From Chamaea fasciata (taxonomy: Eukaryota > Chordata > Aves > Passeriformes > Sylviidae), in NCBI GenBank assembly GCA_029207755.1, contig JARCOQ010000012.1, positions 17,365,679 through 17,429,678 on the forward strand: a stretch of DNA of 64,000 nucleotides. The letters are read 5' to 3'. Of the stretch, positions 26,929 to 38,300 are shown in pieces (position 1 is the first letter of the stretch; each line of letters begins with the position of its first letter). A program made the translations under genes and the position numbers. The notes beneath the pieces are model-generated. The model saw only the letters and a list, made by a program, of their open reading frames with translations. It was not told the origin of the DNA and did no database searches.

Positions 26929-28578
26929 TCTACACAAAATGAAAGGGTCAGCAATGGTTCCTTTTTGGTTCTCTGTTTCTCATCAGCTCTTTCACCACCA
27001 CAGCACACAAACTGCCATCAGAAGTTTACCACGAAACACCAACACCTGTCTTTCACTATTTTTTTTTGGTTTGGCCATCAAAGCTTTGACTTGAAAATGC
27101 CAAGATCTGTGGAACATGCAATTCAACAAGAGTCAGATAATACTGCACTGGAAAGTGCTCCAGGAACATGGATGAGCTGCATCTCACTACCCAGCCACCA
27201 CAGCTGTGTCTCTGCTCCTGACCTATACCAAGCAAACACTAAATCAGCTCAGTTTGGGCTGAAGTGAACTACTCCAGCTACATCAAGTTGGTTTTTTGCA
27301 TTTGATACTGGCAAACAAGTATCAAGCATGGCAGGAACAATTATCTCAGGTCAGCATGCAGCTCTGTGCATTACCTGCAGCTCGTTTCACATGAAGCCAA
27401 TGGTCTTGTGAGACAAACACATAAAAGAATAGAGGCTTTGCTGAATTCTTTCCTTCACATCTGAAAGACCTTTCAGGATATGTACAACTCTGCTAATAGA
27501 AAATTTAAAACTATCTGCTAATTTGCTGAGAAAACACCATATCACCTGTACAGTTTCAATTATTCCTTCTTCTCAGTATCAAAATCATCTTCATGTCATT
27601 AAAAAAAAAATATAAAGATGTTTTCGGCTTTTAGATCAATACTGATCATCATTACCCAATCATATGCCAGCACAGCCTTCAGGAAATTCCTGGCTCTGTT
27701 CCATTTTCTCTAGAACAAGAGCCTGTTGCATTTCAGGCTTATTGAACACATACTTATTTTAAATTGAGAGTAATATGCCCAATTATTTCAGTAAGTAATC
27801 CTTTCTTCTTAAAAATACAATTCATGTATTTTTGCTTCATAGCAGGCAAATGAATTACAATATAAGAGGTAGTGTGTTTTCGGGTGTTTTTTATTATTTT
27901 TTTAAAAATAAATTGTTCAGAATTATGAGTAAATTATTACAGGAAAGGTGTTTCTGGAGCCACGAGTTTTATTCCCCTGACTACTAAATCTGCCCTTCAA
28001 CTGAGGGCTGGATTCTTGCTTGTGAACTTGGACAAAGTAGGGGCTTTGTGCAAGGATAAAGAACATGAATAGCAATAAATAGATCTTAAATAATAATTTT
28101 AAAAAGTGGATTTAAACACGTTTTGCAAAGAATGACTTCACAAAATCCCTTATTGTTATTGATTACAGAATTCATTACAGAATAAATGACTTTTACCAGC
28201 TATGATTTTAATGACTTAGTCTTAAACCACTCATTCAGATTAAAAGGCTGATGCTAATTTCACTCTTCTACTTAACAGTTATCACGGTTTATTCATCAGT
28301 TATTAAGATATCAGTTCTATCAAAACATAATAGCCACAAAAATAGTGTAAAAGAAAACACAGACACTTCATTTTTCAGAGCAGATACAACATTGCTCTGC
28401 TTTCCTAAATAGGAGCCTCCCCCAGCAGTTCTTTCCTTCTTGCACAGTGATCACAGCAAAATTCCACAGACCCCTCTACTGGCAAATTAATTCTTGCATG
28501 CTAATTAAAAGCATTTCCAGCTCATACCTTCCCCTGGCTGTGCTGTTGCCATCGCGGATTTGCTTTGCCATTGTGCAG
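26929..28578. other. Unique AT-rich non-coding stretch
   Basis: No repeat, RNA gene or exon recognised up to the exon-like segment that begins at 28579. Confidence 0.5.
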
Positions 28579-28713
28579 AGCTGATTCCACTTGTGGACTG
28601 CACACCAGGTCCTCCAGGAGAGCACAGGAATGAGATCATAGAGACGGCACTTCCCACTCCTGGTACCTCCATCCAGCCACCCCCCCAGAAAGGCATTTAT
28701 CCACCTGGAGCAG
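28579..28713 (+). CDS. Exon-like open segment, product unknown
   Basis: A 135-base segment preceded by TTTGCTTTGCCATTGTGCAG (acceptor-like) and followed by GTACTCC (a GT donor of modest quality). It is open throughout. With two bases of a split codon at the start and one at the end, it is a symmetric phase-1 exon candidate that could be skipped without shifting frame. The 44 whole codons encode a proline-rich peptide with PGPPGEHRNEIIETALP and IQPPPQKGIYPPG. GC content is higher than in the flanks. I do not recognise a family. The opposite strand is also open across the same bases, which weakens the case. Alternatives are a conserved non-coding element or a chance frame. Confidence 0.25.
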
Positions 28714-29751
28714 GTACTCCACAGTTTTCCAAGGATACAACAGTTTCTTTCATTTGTAATTTCATTTTCTTCTATTTGCTCCCCAAACATTTTTCATTTG
28801 CTTCCCAATATCACTCAAAACTGACACCGCAATTCACCAAGTAACATTAAGTACTAAGTTTTCTATCATCCCTGCAGTGATTTCTTTACTTTGCATATAG
28901 AGATCTGAGTTTTGATTCATGGACAGAGTTTATACCAAGCAGATACAGACCATTTAAATTACAACTCTTCATCGCAAAGTAGCCTAGAAAACTTACACAA
29001 ACTTTTATTAATTTTCTACTACTGAAATAACTGAAGGTGGGTCTGAAATGCTTTCACTACTGTTGCTTTCTCAATTCCCTTTACGTTTACCACTGTATTT
29101 ACTTTTTTTCTTCAGCATTTACAAATTCAAAAAGAAAAAAAGAAAAAGAAGTTTTGGGAATCTTAGAAATTGCAAATGTGCAAAGTTTAAGGCCTAGGAA
29201 CATACTCAAAACCACTGAGGTAAATCTTAGCTGCAAAATCTCAACAAGGGTTTCAAAGTCTTTAAATGTGAGGATTGCTTCTAGATTTTTCTAAAGTAGG
29301 AAATCAGAAATGCAGCACAGGTTCACACACAAAGGGTTTGAGTTCTTTTTTTGAACCACTTCATTATTTTAAATGAAAGAAAGCACCTGGATGAGTGCAA
29401 ACAATGGAAGAATAATTTTGATCTCAGTTACTCACACACTAAAAATAAACATTTTGCCTGAAGTCAATCATAGAAGATTACAAATAGACACACATTCAGA
29501 ACCTTCTAACTGCAGCTAATCAAGGAAATTGCAAAGGTGTGATGCCTCTCAACTAGTGAAATCAAAAGCCATAAAAACCAGATGGAAGCAGAAGATCTCA
29601 TAATACAACAATCTGAACCGCATTTGGAGCTCTGACAGACCAGCAGTTCCAGGCTGTGGGGCTTTACAAACTTCATCTGAGGAAAAAAAAGAGGCAGTTG
29701 GTTACATGTTTCAATTGTTTCAAAGTTTTTTAAAAGTATTTTATGTTTTTA
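28714..29751. other. Unique AT-rich non-coding stretch
   Basis: No second exon-like segment is recognisable downstream of 28713 in this stretch, and no repeat is seen. Confidence 0.5.
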
Positions 29752-29881
29752 AATCCCTGGAGGTGACCTAGGAGGGGCTGGAGGTGGCGCTGAGTGCTCT
29801 GGGCTGGGGACAAGGTGGGGATCAGGCACAGCTGGGACTGGATGACTGGAGGTCTCTTCAACTCAAACGATTCTGTGATTA
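29752..29881 (+). mobile_element. CR1 LINE 3'-end fragment
   Basis: Short plus-strand tail: CCCTGGAGGTGACC, GGGCTGGAGGTGGCGCTGAG, TGCTCTGGGCTGGGGACAAGG, then CTGGATGACTGGAGGTCTC and ACGATTCTGTGATT. The central blocks are nearly identical to the reverse complement of the CR1 at 62489-62942, so both belong to one subfamily, distinct from the GC-rich 4.7-kb type. Confidence 0.85.
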
Positions 29882-32224
29882 AATGTATTCTCTCAATCAT
29901 CTTGAGAAGAAACATTTCCTTCTAGAAGTTTTCTCTTTTTATTTTGATCTATGCTGCTTTCAGCCTCTCTCTGCCTTAGAGCATTCCCTCCTGTTGGTTT
30001 CTAAACAGAAAAACAGCCTGCCTTAGAGCCAGGCATCCTGGTTTGAATTACATCAGCAGCAGCAGAATCCCCTTGGGAAAGTTGAATTAAATCAGGCTCA
30101 GAAGAGAAAACCACTCTCTCCCTTCACATGCAGACTGCTGATTTGCAAACCCATAAAGCTGAAAATCCAGGCAGATATGGCCACTGCTAAAGATTTTAGG
30201 TCAGGTGATTTAGACCACCTGCCTAAAAGCACCATGAATCTCTTCTGTGGACAAATACTAATTGTAATAATAGTAAGACAGTCAAAATGGTTAATCACTC
30301 ACCCAACAGGAAAATTAAAACTAAGTTCACATCTGCAGGAGTACATATCACCCTAACTTCTTTGCCACTGTATAATCAGACAAATCTCCTTAGCCTTGCT
30401 TATTCTGCAGTTAAAGCTGTATTTTATTTTGGGAGCAGGACACTGGACAAGAATGCTTTACTCTTGGCAACCTAAACTTTGGAAAAGTTATTTCAAGCTG
30501 AATTCCACTTAACAACATAGTGGGTTGTTTTGGGTGGGGTTTGTCCATACAAAAGTGCAATCATCACAACTGCTCATCACATCCTGCCTGCTGCCCTAGA
30601 CAGGACATCCTGTTTCTGCATCATCAACTCCTTCAGCAGTGCACTCCTGGTTCCCACTGCTTTCCTCTTCCATGGATTTATCACTGCTGCAGTCCCAGGC
30701 TTTCAGAAGCAGCTGGTCAGAGCACCCCGGGTTGATTGCAGGTGGGGTCCAGAGCTTACAGAACAGACGTTTGCATACTTCAGGAGTTGCAGCTTAGCAG
30801 CAAGAAATTTGCTTTAGCCACAGCCAGCCCCACCACTGCAATATTGAAGTGAGAAGAAAAAGAAAATGGTGAGAAGTTTAGTCTAAACTCCAGATGTGAC
30901 AGGATTGAGATTTACTGCTGCCCTCAGCGGTGATCAGGTTGCTGATGGAGTTATGGATTGGCTCCCACCCTCTCCACTTGGTCTTCCCATAGAGCCCAAA
31001 AGTGTATTCTAATGGATCAGAAAGACCCGGGGAATCGTAGTATATCCAAAACCTGTTCCAGACACAGGTGTATAGGAAGAAAAGCGCCTGTAGTGATCTC
31101 TCTCCTTATAGGTTTCTTCTCCTTGGGGGGAAAAACCAAAACCACATTTCTAAGTCAATAGGAATCAGCAAAAGCCTTTAAATTCAATACTATAATTCTA
31201 ATGAAGATGAATTTATTTTTCACTTTTATGGGTTTTTTTGGATGCAATTCTGCTTCCAGTGGAAACCAATTGCCAAGAGTGTCACAAATTAGACAACTGA
31301 GAAGTTAGCAGCAAGTTTGTTAATTGCTGGGATTAATTTAATGAACTTAGTCTCATTAAGCTCCATGAGCCATGCTGTCTAGAGGAGTGTGTGAAGGACC
31401 ATACCAGTAAAGTCAGGAGCCAATTAAGGACACTGCTGAGAAATTTTGTGGGGGGGGGGGGGGGGGAGAACAAGGCAAACGTTACGTGGAAAACAGCATT
31501 ATTACTGAAAGAGCCAATGGTAAGAATAATAATTTTAAAAACATCATTTTGGTCCCGACAAACTATATTCTCTCCTAAAAGCAGGTAAGCAAATACTTCA
31601 ACTACGATGTTATCTGGCAGCCCAGGCCCCTCCTCCAGGTGAGAAATTGTCTAGCAAAGCTTTCCCACACGTGAATCTATTCACTGCTGATTCCTGGCTA
31701 CCAGTCCTGCCTTTAGCTATTAGGTGAAATCAGCATTCATGTAAAAGCATTGCTAAGGGACTACAATTTAATAAAACACTACAATACCATGTTGCTTTCA
31801 AGCCCTTTTGAAATTGAAAAGATGTGAATTGACAAAATCATGAAGTACCACTTATAAAATAAACCCTACTTCTTCCTGTTAATCAAATCTACAGCAGGAA
31901 AGACCAGCACCAACCCAGACTCAAATCACTACAATTACACAAGAATGAAAGATAATTTTTTCCTTTTTAAACAAGTTATAGCCTTCAAGCTCTAAGCTCC
32001 AGACGATCGGATCTGATGTACCAGAGGAATTTTAAGCTCCCTCAAAATATTTAACCCCTCCCAGTATTCTCAGGAGAAATAACACCATCCATGACATCCA
32101 TCTGATGACAACATCGAGGTGTCACAGCTGGGACAGCAAACAAAGCCAGTGATGTCTCTGGGAAAATGCATCTAAGAAAAGTGGAAAAGCACTTGAAAAG
32201 CCAGGAAATAAACAATCTTGTGGG
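29882..32224. other. Unique non-coding stretch
   Basis: No element or exon recognised. It contains a poly-G run (listed separately). The part at 30580-30830 is GC-richer, with short overlapping frames and no recognisable product. Confidence 0.5.
31450..31466. repeat. Poly-G homopolymer run (G17)
   Basis: Seventeen consecutive guanines on the plus strand. Like the C20 run at 12.6 kb it is length-unstable and could form a G-quadruplex. No recognised element adjoins it. Confidence 0.95.
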
Positions 32225-32841
32225 CACTGAGGTGGGAATAAGGTGCAGGAGGGAATGCTCCCAGTGCTGGAGTGGACATTCCTGCAGCCTGGGCAGAGGA
32301 TTGCCGTGGCACAAGGCTCACCTGCTGCCTGGGGAAAGAGTCACTGGACAGACACCCACACTGCATCCCAGGGAGAGGGATGTGTCCTGGAGGAGCTGCA
32401 GCCCCTGGAGAGCCCAGATTAGAGCAGGATTATCCTGAAGGGCCGCAGCACACAAGGATCTGTGCTGGAGCTGGGGAAGGCACAGGAGGAAGCAGCTGCT
32501 ACAGTGGAGAGAACACAGCCCCTCTGAGCCAAAGCCCTGGAGGCACTTGAGGAGCTGAGCATGAAGGACTGAGACAGAGCCTGGGAAAAGGAGGTGGAGG
32601 GGAGGTATCTTTGGGCTTGCCTCAGTTTCTCACCACCTAAATCTTCTTTAATTAGTAATAAATGAATTGTCTGCCAGCCTGTTTTGCCCGTGACAGGAAT
32701 TGTCAGGGATCTCTGTGGCTTTGGCCTTCTCTGCCACCTTTTCTGGGGGATGTTTCCCTATGTCTCTGTCAGGGAATTCAGATCAGCTGTGTGGCATGGC
32801 AGCTTCCCCAGGTCACCTACTGTTGCATTTTGTTTTCTTTT
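32225..32841 (+). mobile_element. ERVL-type LTR remnant
   Basis: Old endogenous-retrovirus LTR in plus orientation, non-coding. Blocks recalling avian ERVL LTRs, in order: GGACATTCCTGCAGCCTGGG, GGGGAAAGAGTCACTGGA, GGAGGAGCTGCAGCCCCTGG, a CTTTGGGCTTGCCTCAGTTTC block, AGTAATAAATG (polyadenylation signal AATAAA at about 32656) and CTGTTTTGCCCGTGACAG. Beyond about 32720 the match decays. The expected U5 end is not visible and may have been cut by the neighbouring LTR that starts at 32842. The outer 5' limit is uncertain. A CR1 origin was considered, but the AATAAA and the TTTTGCCCGTGAC block point to ERVL. Confidence 0.7.
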
Positions 32842-33486
32842 TGTCAGAGTCGGGATTAAATGCTCGAGACAGCATTTCACGTTTGGATTCAGATGTTTAT
32901 TAATTCTTATCTACAGTACAGTCTCACAAGCTGTGAGTTCTACAGCACTTCAGGCTAACAAAGTAAAAATGGCCTCTCTCTCTACAAGGCTTTTTAAGGA
33001 TAAACTGTCCAATTAAGAAATGACACCTAAATTATTTTTACTTTTAACCCAATAATCAACCACCTGTGGCCCACAATGAGGACTTTTCCATCTAATTATA
33101 AAATACCACCCAGACCCATGAAGAAGAAGGTGAAAAAGAAAGACTCAGCCTCCACCCTAAAACCTCCATCTTGCTTTATATATTACTATACTCTAAAACC
33201 TTAAACTCTAAGTTTTCCACCATGTGAAAACCTACAAACTACACACCCATAATCCCAGTGCTGTCACTCAATTTTGGAAGCCTTTTCCACGCCCTCAGGT
33301 CAAATGCAGTGTTTGCTTGGGGGTCAGTGCCTGTCAGCACAGAAAGTCCGGAATTCTCCATGCCCAGGGTTCCAACCGCCCAGCACAGCATCAAACAAGG
33401 GATGAACTGTGACACAAGAACAATATTCCCTGGCTGCTGAGCGCCATGCCAAATGCACTTATGGAGCCAGGGGAACACTCACTACA
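32842..33486 (-). mobile_element. Solo-LTR-like element, minus strand
   Basis: Read on the minus strand it has the order of an LTR. A TATATAAAGCAAG promoter-like motif lies around 33173-33185. AATAAA lies at about 32896-32901, in TTAATAAACATCTGAATCC. A sharp end follows at AATCCCGACTCTGACA, whose final CA is at 32842. The start is less certain: TG at 33485-33486 gives a 645-bp element. Flanks share only a weak CTTT block, so a target-site duplication is not shown. No internal retroviral frame adjoins it. It lies beside, and in opposite orientation to, the ERVL LTR on its left. Confidence 0.65.
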
Positions 33487-35067
33487 GCTTTAGGAGGAAA
33501 TGAGCAACTGTTCTACTAATGTGATTTGATTAATTAGCTGTAGCAATTACTGTGTGGAAACCATGCACAACCCCTGTATATTCCATTTCCTTTGTTATTA
33601 TTTATAAAGCTTTCAGAATCCTTTGTCTTCTTCAAGGGGGAATATTTAGATGGAAGTAGAGAGGTACTTTTCCTAACTCCTCCCTCTAAATAATTAAGGC
33701 TTGACAGTGACATTTGAATATGCAAGGTTTTCTATTATCTTAATTAAGATATAATAGATATTCTGTCCATCCTATACAGTTTTTGAGCTCTTATGGTATG
33801 GTATGATTGAGTTGAACACAGTCAGAAGAAGAAGGTGTTTTAGCATGAACACAATAAAGGAAGTAGGTGGTGGAGAATAAATCTTTAAAGTGGCTACCCT
33901 TGGGAAAGAAATGGAAATTCAACAGTATTTTACTATTTGTCCAACGTATGGTATGGATAAATGTCTGTTAGTGAAACTGCATTAACTCCCTACAGGAAAG
34001 TCTTATCTGTAGCTCTGACCACTGTACAGAGATGCAGATATTAAATACTGATAAGAAAAAATGGACAAGTTCTACTTTTAATGTTATTTAAGAACATAAC
34101 TTCATAAAGTTAAATAATTTCAAATAAAAAAAGTGTTTCCCAATTTTACAGATAACTAATAATTAGCTACTCAAATGCATAAGAGCTTTCCCATTAATTA
34201 TTCTATAACTGTGTTAGATTGCAGTAGGGCTTTTAAAGTTTGTTTTTGGTTTAGTTTTTTGGGGTTTTTTAACGTGAATCTAATTTGTTTGGAGCTTCTA
34301 CTGAATGTGTGGGTGGGATTGAGGTGGTCATATCCCAAAGAGCATTATTATTTTTTTTTTTAATATTAAGGTAATTATGTAAAAAAATAAACAACAACCC
34401 AATCCTGGAACATAAAGGTCTATCCCAGAATATTTACATGGTAAGATTTGACTCTGCTTCGACTTGAAGAAAATGCCCTTTTAGATGATTTTAAAAGTTG
34501 TAAAAATACATAAATTTTAAAGGGTTTATGCCATAGTTACTTGGACAATCACATTTTCCCTGGTAGAAATACAAAAACAGTTGGGTACGGGACTTGATGA
34601 TAAGACTAAAAACATATATTTCGAACAAGTAGGTAACATTAATGGAGTCTGCTTCAAACTAAAATTCTTTTAAGTTCTAGTAAAATGCTTTGTATTTTAC
34701 CTGGGCCAGCCCAGCTTGGAAAGTGTGGGAAGGCTCCAAGACATTTTGTGAGCTCTTCCAGAACCATTTCTGACACCTGGGAGGGGATGGAGTTTGAGTT
34801 GTTATTTGTGACACATCTGAACAAAATCTCTACCTCTCTGATGTTAGAGCAAAAGATGATTTTTAGTGTTTCATCTTGGCTGTTGCAGTTTTACGACGTT
34901 CAGTAACGAGGCAAAGCACAAGAATGCAATTTGGAAGAATTCTACTGCTGGAGTGAAATCCCATACCTCCAAAGAACTCAGGGGATTTCTGCCTGGGGGT
35001 CAGTGAGGTCATGAGCCCTGTGATTTTTCATTCCATGTGTATCTGTTAATGCTTTTCTGTGTGCATG
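33487..35067. other. Unique AT-rich non-coding stretch
   Basis: No element or exon recognised. Confidence 0.5.

Positions 35068-35132
<65 letters not shown>
35068..35132 (+). repeat. Compound (AC)n(AT)n(AC)n microsatellite
   Basis: About 16 AC units, then about 10 AT units, then about 6 AC units without interruption. The alternating purine-pyrimidine sequence can adopt Z-DNA (AC parts) or a cruciform (AT part). It is likely length-polymorphic. A CR1 tail begins about 30 bases downstream. Confidence 0.97.
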
Positions 35133-35133
<1 letters not shown>

Positions 35134-35161
35134 TTTGGATGGGTATAAAATGAAGGAATAC

Positions 35162-35308
35162 CATGGACTCCTGGAAGGAGCCAAGGGCAGGTTGGATGGA
35201 GCTCTGAGCAACCTGATCCAGGGAAAATTTTCCCTGCCCACCACAGGGGAATGGAAGGGGTTGATCAAAGAGATTCATTCCAACCCAGACCATTCCACGA
35301 TTTTATGA
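35162..35308 (+). mobile_element. CR1 LINE 3'-end fragment
   Basis: Plus-strand tail. Blocks: GACTCCTGGAAGGAGCCAAG, GGTTGGATGGAGCTCTGAGC, AACCTGATCCAGGG, CCTGCCCACCACAGGGGAATGG, then CATTCCAACCCAGACCATTC and a worn octamer pair CACGATTTTATGAC. It belongs to the classic CR1 type with the GAGCAACCTGATC block, not the GC-rich type. Reading frames that cross it and the microsatellite are artefacts. Confidence 0.85.
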
Positions 35309-38300
35309 CTACGCTCTTCCCTCTGACTGTGCTCCTTCTCCTTATACACATAAAAAAAAGTATTTTAAAAATCTTTGCATACCCTAGAACATTTGTACGA
35401 GTCATAGAAACACCCTAAATCCATCCATTCAGCTGCAATGTTATTTTGTATGAAATCCCCTGCCTCTAATAAAAATTAATTATCTCACGCTATTCAATGA
35501 GTCATGCCCAGCCTACTAATTGTCTCAGCAAAAGGTTGTTGTGATGATTTATTTCTTCTCTTCCACTGTTACTCTGAAACTCAGGTGTATGGCAAATGCA
35601 GGATCACAGAAATGCTTTTTTCCGAGAAAAAAAAAAATGGTGTTTGTGTCCTCATAGATTTATGTAAGAGAGCATAATTTCTACAGGCTTTGGGGGTTTG
35701 TGCACAGCTGCTGCTGCATTTCCCATCCTTCTCACAGGTGTCACACCTTGTAGGAATTTCTACACCATGATTGATGCAATGATTTTTTGTGAGGGGAAAA
35801 AAAAAAGCCTGTCATTTGTTGTTGCTCCAAAAATAATTATAAAATGAAAGGGTAGGAGATATTGCTTGTTTGTTTGTATATTTTCAGTACTAATCTTCAC
35901 AAAAAGCACTTCAAATCCAGTATAAAAGTCTTTTATCAAACAGAAGTTACTTTCAGAATTTCTCTGAATTATTCTAGTATAATTATGACTTCAAATGTTC
36001 TAAGGCTCCTGTCCTCCCCTAGAACCAGGAGCTCTTAAAAGCATGGAATTGCAATTTACAAGCAAAGTACCTACAACTCTTCCTTGGTAATTAGCCATAT
36101 TTTTTTTTCTTTTTGATGTTGAGCACGACTTCCAGTGAAAATGTGCGCAAAACCTTCAGAGTGGTACATCCTCAGTGCTTAAGATCTGTCCTAGGAGTCC
36201 TGAAAAAGGTGATGACTATGGAGACTAAATGCATTTAGGATGACAGAAAACAACCCTGAAGAAATATTAATAAGAAGATTTAGATAAGGAGCTTCAGTAA
36301 GATGACTGGGGACAAAGCTAACAAGCCCTAGATTTTAAAACATTTTAAGAGGAAGTTGATGAAAAGGTTCTTAAATTTCTTGGGTACTGAAATCTAGCTT
36401 GAACATCCCATTAATTAATTAATTCATATATTAATTTATTTAAGGAGCTTTTAGCAACGTGAACATTTAAAGCTGTAAAATGTCTATAGGCATAAGCTGC
36501 CTACTCAACTGCTGTCTGAATTCTCTGTTTGCTAATGAAGGGATGGAGAAAAAAATCTGGAATTTCAAGACTGGATTTTGAAGGAACTGAATTAATGTTT
36601 AAGTTGGTTGTTTTCCATTCCTCATGTTCCTTCAGGATGGTCTCCTAGGAACACAAATTGCTTTTGCAATGTGAAATGGTGCCTGAGATTTTAGAACATT
36701 CTGTAAATGAAATTGACAGAGAGGCAATATTCTTTTAAGAAAAAATATCATCTTATTTTGTTAAGAGAAAACCACATTTTATCTAATATTTTACAGTGAT
36801 TTCCATGGACACAAGTATTAACAAATGTAAGAATGTAGTAGAATTAGTGGAAAAAATGGTGACAACTATGGAAAATAAATGCCAAAATGTAGAGAAGTAA
36901 CAAAAAAGCAGCTTGGAGTGTCCCTGCTCAAATATTAAATACAAAAGACCTGGAAATTCAGAAGATTACTACTCTAAGATTAATCACAAGGTTTCTTTTT
37001 TTTTTCTTTATTTCTCTGTTTATGTATCAAAGTTTTTCACTAAATGGTCCAACAGTGGGGAAAAACCTGTTCAGGGCTGTATTTCGGTTCCTCAACACAG
37101 AAGTGCCTCAGATGAAATTTCTTTTTTTGCTCTCTTACACATCTGTCAGGACATTATGAGGAAAAAAATCCCAGTTAAAAAAACAAAAACAACAAAACAA
37201 ACTTCACAGGAATGGGACCGTGCAAGGAAAGACTGAGGAAGTTAATCTGAGAACAAGGAATGGCAAGTCGATAGTAACCTTCCCTCGTGCTCTTTGTGCC
37301 TGGATTGACCGAGAAAGTGGCGCTGAATACGTCTGTAAATGATTGGCTTCAAACTGGGATTTGAACCACATCTCTCCCTTTTGTTACATGTGTGTAATGA
37401 TTAGTGACTTCAACTCATAGAAAACATCAAAGAGTAAAGAAGGTTGGTGCTACCATATTTTGCCTTCACTTCAAGAAGAATTTTTCTTTTTTTACTTTGG
37501 TTTATCTTCTATCGATTTATTATTTTTAACTCCCTTTCCACAATAACATGAATAGTATTTCTCAGAAGTGCAATGATGTTTATTTCTGTAAAAATATATT
37601 AATAAACTAAATAAAGATTAATGATAAGCAAAAATCTCTACTCAGATGAGATCTATTTTTCTTTTCTGAATTAGTTTTGTTACTTGTACTGTAATGCAAC
37701 AACCATAACTCAGAGAATGGGTTTTCAAGTTTAAAGAATAAAAAATCCCTGGTTTTGATTCACACCCTTCAAACATTTCCCCATTTTAGATGGATACTAT
37801 ATTTCTAAAAGAAGAGTTATTTTCTGATCATGAGTTAAAAAACTCGTTATGGCAGAAAATAAAAATGCTCATTAAATTCACAGGAAGTTTTGTCTTTTTA
37901 CATTTCCAGAGAAGTTTTGCAGACATTCATATTTAGGTTCTTTTTTACCCTGCCACCTGAACTTTTCCAGGCTTCTCTCAAATAAAACATCAACTTTTTC
38001 AACATTAATCATCAATAAAGTGGGACATAACCTCCTCTCTGGTAGGTTGTTGTCACTGTCCTGCCCTTTGTTTTGACCACCCTGCCTGGGATTTGTTTCC
38101 TCACTGTATTTCTTTGCCTTACAACACATTTCTTCTTTCAAATACTTTATAACAGAAATCAGGGAACCTCAGCTTTCAGGCACCGGCATTTAGACCCCTA
38201 ATTCCCAAACTCTTGTTCATATTTGCCTTCTGTCACTGGGATCCAGAGCTGCTCCCAATTCATAACTTACTGATCTCACCAATTTGTCCTTTGTATTTTT

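Noticed and set aside
37300..37380. Possible tRNA or tRNA-derived SINE (GGGATTTGAACC, like a reversed B box)
   Set aside because: No A box, cloverleaf or acceptor stem could be found around it.
37878..38141. 87-codon lysine-rich minus-strand frame
   Set aside because: Single short frame in AT-rich DNA with no splice or homology support.
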